From Lachnospiraceae bacterium (lineage in GTDB: Bacteria; Bacillota; Clostridia; Lachnospirales; Lachnospiraceae), in assembly GCA_017509985.1 (NCBI GenBank), contig JAFWOE010000048.1, positions 152,056 to 216,055 of the forward strand: 64,000 nt of DNA, written 5' to 3'. This document shows positions 35,035 to 43,452 of the stretch, piece after piece. Below the pieces are notes generated by a model, which had not been told where the DNA came from, searched no databases, and was given only the letters and a program-made list of their open reading frames with translations. The first letter of the stretch is position 1. Each line of letters starts with the position of its first letter. Made by a program: the position numbers and the translations under genes.

Positions 35035-35580
35035 ATGAGCACGGAAATCTTTGAAAAACTGAGCAGGCTCGCGGATGATGTCGGTTTTTCACACAACGGA
35101 CGGCTGAATACAGATGCCATCATTGCACTTCCTGAAGTACGCGAAATGTGCGCAGACGGAAAATGCAAGATCTACGGAACAAACTGGAAATGTCCGCCTC
35201 ACTGCGGAACCATCGAAGAATGCGAAGCGAAAATGAAATCCTTTTCCGATGGGATCATCGTTCAGACGACAATGAATCTGGAAGATGAATTTGACGGAGA
35301 AGGCATGATGGAAGCACATGAGATCCACCTGAAACATTTCAAGCAGTTCGTTTCAGAAATCCGGGAGGAGTATCCGGACGTTCTTCCTCTTTCTGCCGGC
35401 ACCTGTACGATCTGCGCCAAATGTACCTGTCCGGACGATCCCTGTCGCAACCCGGCAAAAGCCATGTCCTCCATGGAGGCTTTCGGTCTCAATATTTCAG
35501 ACGTCTGCCGTGAGTCCGGCATTCCGTATTACTACGGTCCCTGCACAATGACCTATACAAGCTGTGTTCTTTTCGACTGA
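35035..35580 (+). CDS. DUF2284 cysteine-rich putative metal-binding protein
   Basis: 181 residues, soluble. Two Cys clusters: CADGKCKIYGTNWKCPPHCG (38-57) and CTICAKCTCPDDPC (about 123-136), plus CRESGIPYYYGPC at the end. This pattern is that of DUF2284, predicted to bind a metal or Fe-S cluster; no reaction is established that I know of. Preceded by a strong GGGAGG. It follows cobC by 104 bp and shares the terminator at 35622-35651, so it is probably the last gene of the cobT-cobC unit, suggesting but not proving a corrinoid link. Confidence 0.8.
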   Translation: MSTEIFEKLSRLADDVGFSHNGRLNTDAIIALPEVREMCADGKCKIYGTNWKCPPHCGTIEECEAKMKSFSDGIIVQTTMNLEDEFDGEGMMEAHEIHLKHFKQFVSEIREEYPDVLPLSAGTCTICAKCTCPDDPCRNPAKAMSSMEAFGLNISDVCRESGIPYYYGPCTMTYTSCVLFD

Positions 35581-35593
35581 CCGGCATACGGAA

Positions 35594-36361
35594 TTATATT
35601 GCATCTTTCATACTCTTTACAAACTCTCCCACTTTTGCGGGGGAGTTTTTTCCATATGCAGCAATAATTTTCATAATGGCCGAACCGACAATGACACCGT
35701 CGGATACAGACGCCATCTTTGCTGCCATTTCCGGAGTTGAAATACCGAAGCCTACCGCACAGGGAATATCCGTGTTTCTGCGTATTTCCCGGACGATGGC
35801 TTCAATATCCGTATTGATCTCACTGCGTGTCCCGGTCACTCCCAGACTGGATACCAGATAGAGAAACCCCATAGCTTCTCTTGCGATCATTGCAATGCGG
35901 TCGGAAGAAGTCGGAGCGATCAGGGAGATGAGATCCAGGCCGTATTCTTCGCAGCACGGCAGGAACTCTTCTTTCTCCTCATAAGGAAGGTCGGGTATGA
36001 TCAGGCCGTCCAGTCCGGCTTCCGCACAGTTGGAAAGAAATCCGTTTGTACCGTAGGAATAGACAACATTTGCGTAAGTCATAAAAACAAAAGGCGTTTC
36101 TGTTTCCTGACGAAGCTCACGCACAAGGGCAAAGGCTTTATCGGTCGTCATCCCGCCTGAAAGCGCCCGTATATTTGCTTCCTGAATAACCAGGCCTTCC
36201 GCGGTAGGGTCCGAAAATGGTATCCCGATCTCGATCAGGTCCGCACCGTTTTTAACGGCTTCCCGGATCGCTTCTTTTGTTGTTTCAATATCCGGGTCAC
36301 CGCAGGTTATAAACGCAATGAACGCTTTTCCGTTTTTAAATGCACCGGCTGTCCTACTCAT
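35594..36361 (-). CDS. trpA: Tryptophan synthase alpha subunit
   Basis: 255 residues, TIM barrel. Catalytic Glu and Asp are in [28 protein letters not shown] and [12 protein letters not shown] follow. Cleaves indoleglycerol phosphate to indole. Overlaps trpB by 8 bp. The last codons contain a plus-strand terminator for the convergent DUF2284 gene, whose stop lies 13 bp away. Confidence 0.95.
   Translation of the reverse strand: MSRTAGAFKNGKAFIAFITCGDPDIETTKEAIREAVKNGADLIEIGIPFSDPTAEGLVIQEANIRALSGGMTTDKAFALVRELRQETETPFVFMTYANVVYSYGTNGFLSNCAEAGLDGLIIPDLPYEEKEEFLPCCEEYGLDLISLIAPTSSDRIAMIAREAMGFLYLVSSLGVTGTRSEINTDIEAIVREIRRNTDIPCAVGFGISTPEMAAKMASVSDGVIVGSAIMKIIAAYGKNSPAKVGEFVKSMKDAI
35622..35651 (+). 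terminator. Plus-strand terminator inside the 3' end of trpA
   Basis: AACTCTCCC (35622-35630), 8-nt loop, GGGGGAGTT (35639-35647) forming nine pairs with one G-U, then Ts to 35651. It should end the cob/DUF2284 transcript, yet it lies wholly within the antiparallel trpA coding sequence. Confidence 0.75.
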
Positions 36362-37538
36362 GGATATCCTCCCCGTTATAGCGTGCGATCTGTGCGCAGT
36401 CTTTATCCCCTCTGCCGGAAAGCGTGATGACTGCTGTTTTATTTTTGCCTAATTCCTTCGCGATCTTCATTATATGTGCAACCGCGTGGGCAGACTCAAT
36501 TGCAGGAATGATTCCTTCCGTCCTGGAAAGGTATTCAAATGCGTCTACCGCCTCCTGGTCCGTTACCGGAACATATTCCGCTCGTCCGATATCATGCAGA
36601 TAAGCATGTTCCGGGCCGATGCCAGGATAATCCAGTCCGGCTGAAATAGAATATACAGGTGCGATCTGTCCGTATTTATCCTGACAGAAATATGATTTCA
36701 TGCCATGGAAGATTCCTTCTCTTCCGGTGGCAATCGTCGCTGCCGTCTCAAAGGTATCGACACCCCGTCCTGCAGCTTCACAGCCGATCAGGCGGACAGA
36801 TGCATCCTGTATGAAATGATAAAAGCTTCCGATCGCGTTGGAGCCGCCTCCGACACAGGCCGCTACAACATCCGGCAGCCGCCCTTCGGCTGCCAGTACC
36901 TGCTCTTTGATTTCTTTGGAAATCACAGCCTGAAAATCACGGACGATCGTAGGAAAAGGATGCGGGCCCATGACAGACCCGAGGCAATAATGCGTATCGC
37001 TGATCCGGGATGTCCACTCCCGCATCGCTTCCGACACGGCATCCTTCAGGGTCCCTGTACCGGTTTTAACCGGTACCACATCGGAACCGAGCAGTTTCAT
37101 CCGATATACGTTCAGCGCCTGTCTTTTGGTATCTTCTTCCCCCATAAATACAACACACTCCATACCGAGCAGTGCGGCTGCCGTTGCGGTTGCAACTCCA
37201 TGCTGTCCGGCTCCGGTTTCCGCGATCAGGCGGGTCTTCCCCATCTTTTTGGCGAGCAGGGCCTGCCCGAGGACATTATTGATCTTATGCGAGCCGGTAT
37301 GGTTCAGATCTTCCCTCTTAAGATAAATTTTTGCTCCGCCGAGGTCTTTTGTCATTTTCTCCGCATAATATAATCTGGAAGGTCTTCCCGCATACTCATT
37401 CAGCAGTTCTGTCAATTCTCCCGTGAACAGCGGATCGTCTTTAAACCGGTTATATGCATTCTCCAGTTCAATGACCGCGTTCATCAGAGTCTCGGGGATA
37501 TACTGACCCCCATGAATACCGAATCTTCCTTTCGACAC
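36354..37538 (-). CDS. trpB: Tryptophan synthase beta subunit
   Basis: 394 residues, fold-type II PLP enzyme. PLP Lys is in [16 protein letters not shown] (about residue 84); [31 protein letters not shown] and the C-terminal SGRGDKD are standard. Condenses indole with serine. The N-terminus [16 protein letters not shown] is TrpB1-type, which works with TrpA. Confidence 0.96.
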   Translation of the reverse strand: MSKGRFGIHGGQYIPETLMNAVIELENAYNRFKDDPLFTGELTELLNEYAGRPSRLYYAEKMTKDLGGAKIYLKREDLNHTGSHKINNVLGQALLAKKMGKTRLIAETGAGQHGVATATAAALLGMECVVFMGEEDTKRQALNVYRMKLLGSDVVPVKTGTGTLKDAVSEAMREWTSRISDTHYCLGSVMGPHPFPTIVRDFQAVISKEIKEQVLAAEGRLPDVVAACVGGGSNAIGSFYHFIQDASVRLIGCEAAGRGVDTFETAATIATGREGIFHGMKSYFCQDKYGQIAPVYSISAGLDYPGIGPEHAYLHDIGRAEYVPVTDQEAVDAFEYLSRTEGIIPAIESAHAVAHIMKIAKELGKNKTAVITLSGRGDKDCAQIARYNGEDIHE

Positions 37539-37550
37539 TGTTCTGCCTCC

Positions 37551-38927
37551 TTATCTTCCTTCTCCGATCGCTTTGCAGACCGCATTGATCTTTTCCGGGG
37601 ATTTTTTCCCCGGGAAATCTTCGGAAGAAGTCATTACATCGATAATATCCGGAGAAAACTCCGTACAAACATCGTAAACATTATCCGCATTGATCCCTCC
37701 GCCCATCATAATGAGTTTTGTGGATTTCGCGGCAAACTGACGGTATTCTTCGCTTCGGTCCCTGTTCAGAAGAATGCTTTCGGAACTGTTGGCGGCATTG
37801 GATGCGTCCCGGCTGTCGAACAGGATGATTTCGACCTCCGTTTTCTCAATTTTTTCGGCAGCTTCCAGGATGTCAGCGGTTCCGAACATCATTTTTCTAA
37901 GCGTGGGATCCGACGGAATACTGCGGATCACAGAGACACCTCTTTCCTTCAGGATTCCGGCGATACGGGATGTCTCTTCCAGCGTTTCCGTATAGTGAAG
38001 CTGTATGATATCCGGTGCGGTCAGATCGGCCAGTGAAAGTATTTTATCGGCAGGACCTCCCGTAACAATGCAGGTCCGGATCCTTCCTTTTGCTTTGGAG
38101 CAGATCTCTGCGGCCTGTTCCGGAACAATATTCCACGGCACACGCACCGGATAATCCACGACCATGCCGGCCAGGTCCGCTGCACTGTTTATGCAGGTTC
38201 CCAGTCCTTTCGTATCCATGATCCCGCAGACTTTTAAACCGGCTTTTTTACGAAGAGAATGCAGTTTTCGGACCGGGTCTGCCGCATTCAGGATGCAGGT
38301 GCCGGCCAGGACCGCTTTCGCTCCGTATTTCAGTACTTTTCGAACATCAACGGCGTCCCGAACGGAGCTTTCCGAGATCGTGAAAGCCGTATCCGGAGCG
38401 AACCTCAGAAGTCCGGTACTGAAAGAAACATCGCCGTTGTCTCTTTCAAGCTGCAGGATATCCCGGTTGTTGATACCGACCAGTCCGGCACCCAACCGTC
38501 TTGCGAAATCCAGATCCTCTTTTGAATGTGTTTCGACAAAAGGCTCCAGTCCCCGCGTGAGTGCTTCCTGATACAAAAACGTGAGGGTCTTTTCGTCAAG
38601 ACAGGAACACATCAGCAGTACAGCCTTTGCCCCGGACTTAACAGTGGCATCCAGATCCGATACATCACTGATAAAATCTTTCCTCAGTACCGGAACCTTC
38701 ACACGTGAAGCAATTCTGTTCAGCAACTCGACCGAGCCGCCGAACTCTTTTTCTTCGGTAACCACCGAAAGCACCGGTGCCCCGCTTCGAGCCAGGTCTT
38801 CCGCGATACTGACGGGATCGCGTCCGCGGATCAGGTCCCCGTCTTTTGGCGAATAAAGCTTAATATCGGGAATCACCGGAATTTTACCGGACAGGTATTC
38901 TTTTTTTAATGCATCAGAAAATGTCAT
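37551..38927 (-). CDS. trpCF: TrpC-TrpF fusion: indole-3-glycerol-phosphate synthase / phosphoribosylanthranilate isomerase
   Basis: 458 residues. Residues 1-230 are IGPS: PDIKLYSPKDGDLI near 20-33, VLRKDFISDV, FVETHSKEDLD, GINNRDI and ISESSVRD. Residues 231-458 are PRAI: KVCGIMD with the catalytic Cys, IIQLHYTETLE and ILFDSR with the catalytic Asp. The usual AEIK motif of IGPS is PDIK, so the Glu is replaced by Asp. The PRAI half is divergent (no SPRxV motif). Fusion is well known in enterobacteria and occurs sporadically elsewhere. Both activities are expected but less certain for TrpF. Confidence 0.87.
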   Translation of the reverse strand: MTFSDALKKEYLSGKIPVIPDIKLYSPKDGDLIRGRDPVSIAEDLARSGAPVLSVVTEEKEFGGSVELLNRIASRVKVPVLRKDFISDVSDLDATVKSGAKAVLLMCSCLDEKTLTFLYQEALTRGLEPFVETHSKEDLDFARRLGAGLVGINNRDILQLERDNGDVSFSTGLLRFAPDTAFTISESSVRDAVDVRKVLKYGAKAVLAGTCILNAADPVRKLHSLRKKAGLKVCGIMDTKGLGTCINSAADLAGMVVDYPVRVPWNIVPEQAAEICSKAKGRIRTCIVTGGPADKILSLADLTAPDIIQLHYTETLEETSRIAGILKERGVSVIRSIPSDPTLRKMMFGTADILEAAEKIEKTEVEIILFDSRDASNAANSSESILLNRDRSEEYRQFAAKSTKLIMMGGGINADNVYDVCTEFSPDIIDVMTSSEDFPGKKSPEKINAVCKAIGEGR

Positions 38928-38947
38928 GGCTGTCTTTTAAATAATAA

Positions 38948-39976
38948 TTATGCTGTAAGATATTTGTTAGAACGGGCAACCAGTTCCTCCAGCGTATTAA
39001 GAGCTGCTCCGCTGTCGATGATCTCTTCTACTTTTTTGATCCCTTCGCTGAAATCCGCTGCTTTTCCGCCGATGATATACGCACCTGCGGCATTCAGCAG
39101 TATCGCATTTCTGCGCGCATCGCGGATCTCTCCTTTTAATACCCCGCGGATAATACCTGCGTTTTCCTCCGGTGTCCCGGTCCTGATCTCGTCCAAAGTG
39201 CAGCGTTCCAGGCCGAAATCTTCCGGAGCGATCTCATATCTTTTGAACTCTCCGTTTTCCAGTTCGAGAATTCTGGTTTTTCCCATCAATGAGATCTCAT
39301 CCAGACCGTCCAGCCCGTGTACGAACATGGCCCTCGTATATCCGATATCCCTCGCTACTTCCGCAACCTGCTCCAGCAGTTCCGGTTTATATACTCCGAG
39401 AAGATGTTTCGGTGCAAAAGCGGGGTTGATAAGCGGGCCGATGATCGTATAAAAGATCGTCTTGATACCGAGAGCGGCTTCCGGCTGAAGGACTTTTCCC
39501 ATGACCGGATGGAAAAGCGGCGCATAGATAAAAGCGATATTGATCTGTTCGATCAGTTCTGCAGCCTGTTCGGGGTTCAGATTGATATTGACGCCGAGTG
39601 CTTCCAGTACGTCAGCGCTTCCGGAAAGGCTGGCAATGGACCTGCTGCCGTGCTTCGCGATCGGAATGCCGGCTGCCGCAGATACGATTGCCGTTGCTGT
39701 AGAAATGTTGTAAGTGGAAAGGCCTCCGCCTGTCCCGCAGGTATCCATCAGTTCATCGGATACGTTAGGAGTGATCGGAATACAGTTTTCACGCATTGCT
39801 TTGGCGATATAAGCCGTTTCCTTCAGGGTCGTGCCCTTCATAACTAGTGCAACAAGAAAGCCCGAAATCTGGCCTTCTGTGAGCCTGTCCTCGCGGATGT
39901 CACTGATGATCTCCGCTACTTCTTCTTCATTCAGGTCGATATTATTCGTCAGTTTGTTCAGAATGTCTTTGTACAT
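38948..39976 (-). CDS. trpD: Anthranilate phosphoribosyltransferase
   Basis: 342 residues. DTCGTGGGLSTYNISTATA and AKHGSRSIASLSGSADVLEA are the PRPP and anthranilate site motifs; LGVYKPELLEQVAEV and MFVHGLDGLDEIS follow. Uses PRPP and anthranilate to make phosphoribosylanthranilate. First gene of the operon: trpE and trpG, normally upstream, are absent. The leader in front contains a Trp T-box, so anthranilate must come from enzymes encoded elsewhere or from outside. Confidence 0.95.
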   Translation of the reverse strand: MYKDILNKLTNNIDLNEEEVAEIISDIREDRLTEGQISGFLVALVMKGTTLKETAYIAKAMRENCIPITPNVSDELMDTCGTGGGLSTYNISTATAIVSAAAGIPIAKHGSRSIASLSGSADVLEALGVNINLNPEQAAELIEQINIAFIYAPLFHPVMGKVLQPEAALGIKTIFYTIIGPLINPAFAPKHLLGVYKPELLEQVAEVARDIGYTRAMFVHGLDGLDEISLMGKTRILELENGEFKRYEIAPEDFGLERCTLDEIRTGTPEENAGIIRGVLKGEIRDARRNAILLNAAGAYIIGGKAADFSEGIKKVEEIIDSGAALNTLEELVARSNKYLTA

Positions 39977-40140
39977 GATCTTTCCTCCTGGATCTTTCCT
40001 GCCGGAGAAAATGACCGAATCAGAACAAATTGAGTATGATGCCGCGATGTTAAGATATTCTTCTTCTCATCATTTTCAGCTGGCATTAATAAGTACTGAT
40101 AGTTTGGGGAAGAACTTCTTCAAATCCTATTCGAAAAATA

Positions 40141-40415
40141 AAAGAAGCCCGGTCCCAGTTTAATAAGTCTGCTGGGACAGGACTGAAAGATCAGCCTGCG
40201 GTGCCACCCGGCTTGGTACAGAACGTACCCACTCATTACGTACTATCATACGCCGGCTCCGGTAACGGAGAGCCACTTCGTCTCGCATACTCGGCAATAT
40301 GCCTTTCTGTTCGCCCTCGGAAGTCCATTCAGTCTTATATTGCCCTCCGCGATCCCACCATCCGCGGCTCTCTCTTCGGTAAGTGACAAGACCTACTCAC
40401 TCTTCTTCAACGGTT
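40141..40415 (-). promoter_or_regulatory. Tryptophan-specific T-box riboswitch controlling trpDCFBA
   Basis: On the minus strand the T-box core GGGTGGCACCGCAGG lies near 40195-40209. Stem I upstream shows the GA-rich AGAGAG motif and the GGATGGTGGGATCGCGG distal part. The specifier loop reads GAATGGAC, with TGG (Trp codon) at 40327-40325. Downstream, GTCCCAG/CTGGGAC extended by GTCC/GGGC across one mismatch forms the terminator (about 40186-40149), followed by TTCTTTTATTTTT. Uncharged tRNA-Trp would favour the antiterminator and turn the operon on. Confidence 0.9.
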
Positions 40416-40421
40416 TTTGCC

Positions 40422-40450
40422 AGTTTACCACGCTGAATTGTTAAAATCAA
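40422..40450 (-). promoter_or_regulatory. Candidate promoter for the trp T-box leader
   Basis: Minus strand TTGATT (40450-40445), 17-bp spacer, TAAACT (40427-40422), placing the start just before stem I of the T-box. A TATAAT further upstream (around 40535) is an alternative. The gap between trpD and greA (39977-40712) otherwise holds the T-box and the greA promoter. Confidence 0.5.
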
Positions 40451-40570
40451 CAGTTTTTTTCAAAAACACATACAAAACAACCCGCTCAGCCTTCGCCCGG
40501 ACCGGATCGTTCCGGTTCCTGTATTATACTTCGCAAAAAAACATTCTTAAATTTATTAGCAGCTCTGAAC

Positions 40571-40599
40571 TTGACAGTACATAACGAATCTTTTATAAT
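40571..40599 (+). promoter_or_regulatory. Consensus sigma-A promoter of greA
   Basis: TTGACA (40571-40576), 17-bp spacer, TATAAT (40594-40599): 12/12 match, about 110 bp before the greA start, leaving a leader of about 105 nt. Confidence 0.85.
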
Positions 40600-40712
40600 C
40601 ACGTGGATAATCTTAAGGATCAACAGCTTTTTCTGCCTGACATTACTGCCTGATGCTGCATCCGTACAGATTTTTCAGTAAGTAATGATTTTGAAAGGAA
40701 ACACCAGAAGCT

Positions 40713-41198
40713 ATGGAAGAAAAGAAAAATATGCTTACCTATTCCGGTCTTCAAAAGCTCGAAGAAGAGCTGTCATTCCTGAAGGTCACAGAACGTAAGC
40801 GCATAGCCGAAAAAATCAAGGAAGCCAGAGAGCAGGGCGATCTGTCCGAGAATGCCGAATACGACTCTGCAAAAGACGAACAGCGTGATATCGAAGCCCG
40901 TATCGCGGAGATCGAAGAGATCCTGAAGCATGCGGAAATCGTTACCCAGGAAGATATGGAAAGCGGCCGCGTCGGCATCGGATCCCGTGTTAAACTGCTG
41001 GACAAGGAATTCAACGAACGTGTTGAGTATACCATTGTCGGGAGTACGGAAGCCAACAGCCGCAAGGGATATATCTCCAACGAATCTCCGATCGGCGCCG
41101 CATTGATAGGTGCCAAGAGGAATCAGGTCATCACGGTGAACTCCCCGGCCGGTCCGGTGAAATATAAGGTGCTTTCCATTTCAGAAGCCGAACTTTAA
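40713..41198 (+). CDS. greA: Transcription elongation factor GreA
   Basis: 161 residues. N-terminal coiled coil (LTYSGLQKLEEELSFLK to about residue 80, with DLSENAEYDSAKDEQ at the tip that carries the catalytic acidic residues) and a C-terminal FKBP-like domain (YTIVGSTEAN, GYISNESPIGAALIGAK). Stimulates transcript cleavage by backtracked RNA polymerase. GAAAGGA precedes the ATG. Confidence 0.96.
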   Translation: MEEKKNMLTYSGLQKLEEELSFLKVTERKRIAEKIKEAREQGDLSENAEYDSAKDEQRDIEARIAEIEEILKHAEIVTQEDMESGRVGIGSRVKLLDKEFNERVEYTIVGSTEANSRKGYISNESPIGAALIGAKRNQVITVNSPAGPVKYKVLSISEAEL

Positions 41199-41223
41199 TC
41201 CGTTTTAAATCAATATAAAGAAC

Positions 41224-41270
41224 ATATCAGGATTGCTCTGCTGTTAAAGCTCGGCAATCCATGATATTTT
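41224..41270 (+). terminator. Probable terminator of greA
   Basis: ATATC-A-GGATTGC ... GCAATCC-AT-GATAT, twelve pairs with a small internal loop, followed by TTTTAT. The U-run is short, and lysS 70 bp downstream has no clear promoter of its own, so readthrough is likely. Confidence 0.5.
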
Positions 41271-41339
41271 ATAGATATCGGATTTTATCTTAACAATACA
41301 GATAAATCGCAAACGAAACATTTTAAGGAGAGACTCAGA

Positions 41340-43298
41340 ATGTCAAACAAGAATGAACAGAATGCTGCGGAACAGGATCTCGGAAGACTGCTTCAGGTAC
41401 GCCGGGATAAACTTGCCGAGCTTGTAGAAGCCGGGGAGGATCCTTTTCTCATTACATCCTTTGACGTGACACACCACAGTCTTGAAATCCGTGATCATTT
41501 TGAAGAACTGGAAGGCACGGAAGTGACGGTTGCCGGCCGTATGATGAGCAAGCGTGTTATGGGCAAGGCATCTTTCTGTCATGTTCAGGATCTTCAGGGA
41601 ATGATCCAGTGCTATGTTGCCAGGGACGCGATCGGCGAAGAACCCTATAAAAAATTCAAGAAGCTGGATATCGGCGATATCATCGGGATCAAAGGAAAAG
41701 TATTTAAAACAAAAACCGGTGAGGTCTCCGTACATGCAGACACTCTTACTCTTCTTTCCAAAAGCCTGCAAATCCTTCCGGAAAAATTCCACGGACTGAC
41801 AAATACCGATCTTCGTTATCGTCAGCGTTACGTAGATCTCATCATGAACCAGGAATCAAAAGATACTTTTATCAAAAGATCCCGGATCATCAGCAGCATC
41901 CGGCGTTTTCTGGAAGCGGAAGGTTTCCTGGAGGTCGAAACACCGATGCTTGTATCCAATGCCGGCGGTGCTGCGGCAAGGCCGTTTGAAACCCATTTTA
42001 ATGCGCTGGATGAAGACTTCAAGCTTCGTATCTCACTGGAACTGTATCTGAAGAGGCTGATCGTCGGCGGTCTTGAGAAGGTCTTTGAAATCGGAAGAGT
42101 CTTCCGCAATGAAGGTCTGGATACCCGCCACAATCCGGAATTCACATTAATGGAGCTTTATCAGGCTTATACGGATTATAACGGCATGATGGATCTGACC
42201 GAAAGGATGTACCGGTTTGTCGCACAGGAAGTCCTCGGCACCACCGTACTTGTTTACAACGGCATTGAAATGGATCTCGGCAAGCCTTTCGAACGCATAA
42301 CCATGGTCGACGCGGTGAAAAAGTATTCCGGCATCGACTTTGATGCGGTCTCCTCCGATGAAGAAGCCAAAGCACTGGCCAAAGAGCGGGGCATAGCGTT
42401 CGAAGAACGCCACAAAAAAGGCGATATCCTTAATCTCTTCTTTGAAGAATACGCTGAAGGACATATGATCCAGCCGACATTCGTAATGGATCACCCGATC
42501 GAGATCTCCCCGCTCACCAAAAAGAACCCGAACAAGCCGGGATATGTGGAACGGTTTGAAATGTTCATGAACGGATGGGAAATGTGCAACGCCTATTCTG
42601 AACTGAATGATCCGATCGATCAGCGCGAACGTTTCCGTCAGCAGGATTTGAATGCCGCTGCAGGCGATGAAGAAGCCCAGCATACGGATGAAGACTTCCT
42701 GAACGCACTCGAACTCGGCATGCCGCCGACAGGCGGTATCGGATACGGTATCGACCGTATGGTCATGCTGTTCACCGACAGCGCTGCGATCCGTGACGTT
42801 CTGCTCTTCCCGACCATGAAGTCACTGAAGACCGGCAGCCCGGAAAACACTGCTGTTTCAGTTAATGATAACCCGGAACCCGCACAGTCTGCTTCTGTTC
42901 CGGATGAACCGGCAGAAACAATTGATTTCTCTAATGTTGAGATCGAGCCGCTGTTTCAGGATCAGGTCGATTTTGACACTTTCAGCAAATCGGATTTCAG
43001 AGCCGTTAAAGTTAAAGACTGCGCTGCAGTACCGAAGAGCAAAAAGCTGCTGCAGTTCACACTGGACGATGGCACAGGCACAGACCGCACAATTCTTTCC
43101 GGTATCCATGCCTATTATGAACCGGAAGAGCTGATCGGAAAAACCTGTGTCGCGATCACCAATCTTCCGCCAAGGGCGATGATGGGTATCGAATCCTGCG
43201 GTATGCTTCTCAGCGCAGTACATCAGGAAAACGGTGAAGAAAAGCTGCATCTGCTGATGCTCGATCCGCACATTCCTGCCGGTGCCAAGCTTTATTAA
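41340..43298 (+). CDS. lysS: Lysyl-tRNA synthetase (class II) with C-terminal tRNA-binding domain
   Basis: 652 residues against about 500 for most bacterial LysRS. Anticodon-binding OB domain (about 60-150), class II core with motif 2 FRNEGLDTRHNPEFT and motif 3 GIGYGIDRMVMLF, ending near residue 505. A 35-residue acidic linker leads to an extra OB-fold (about 543-652: DFRAVKVKDCAAVPKSKKLL, LPPRAMMGIESCGMLLSA) of the EMAP II / MetRS C-domain type that adds general tRNA affinity. Charges tRNA-Lys. AAGGAGAG lies before the ATG. No T-box or lysine riboswitch was seen upstream. Confidence 0.95.
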   Translation: MSNKNEQNAAEQDLGRLLQVRRDKLAELVEAGEDPFLITSFDVTHHSLEIRDHFEELEGTEVTVAGRMMSKRVMGKASFCHVQDLQGMIQCYVARDAIGEEPYKKFKKLDIGDIIGIKGKVFKTKTGEVSVHADTLTLLSKSLQILPEKFHGLTNTDLRYRQRYVDLIMNQESKDTFIKRSRIISSIRRFLEAEGFLEVETPMLVSNAGGAAARPFETHFNALDEDFKLRISLELYLKRLIVGGLEKVFEIGRVFRNEGLDTRHNPEFTLMELYQAYTDYNGMMDLTERMYRFVAQEVLGTTVLVYNGIEMDLGKPFERITMVDAVKKYSGIDFDAVSSDEEAKALAKERGIAFEERHKKGDILNLFFEEYAEGHMIQPTFVMDHPIEISPLTKKNPNKPGYVERFEMFMNGWEMCNAYSELNDPIDQRERFRQQDLNAAAGDEEAQHTDEDFLNALELGMPPTGGIGYGIDRMVMLFTDSAAIRDVLLFPTMKSLKTGSPENTAVSVNDNPEPAQSASVPDEPAETIDFSNVEIEPLFQDQVDFDTFSKSDFRAVKVKDCAAVPKSKKLLQFTLDDGTGTDRTILSGIHAYYEPEELIGKTCVAITNLPPRAMMGIESCGMLLSAVHQENGEEKLHLLMLDPHIPAGAKLY

Positions 43299-43381
43299 AG
43301 TCCAGGGACAGCCGGATCATACGATCACGCTCTGGAACTGAAGCAGATCCGAAATAATCATGTCAGATGTTTCCGAACAGA

Positions 43382-43428
43382 AAATGCCGGTGCGGTAAGT
43401 ATTGAAATTACTTGCCGCACCGGCATTT
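43382..43428. terminator. Bidirectional terminator between lysS and nifJ
   Basis: AAATGCCGGTGCGGTAAGT and its near-perfect complement (one mismatch) form an 18-pair stem with a 9-nt loop between convergent genes. TTTAT follows on the plus strand and TTTTCTG on the minus strand. Confidence 0.85.
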
Positions 43429-43452
43429 ATACTGCTGTTCCAGGTTCAGAAC

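Noticed and set aside
41199..41339. T-box or lysine riboswitch in front of lysS
   Set aside because: Only 141 bp with one terminator-like hairpin; no T-box core sequence and no L-box elements.
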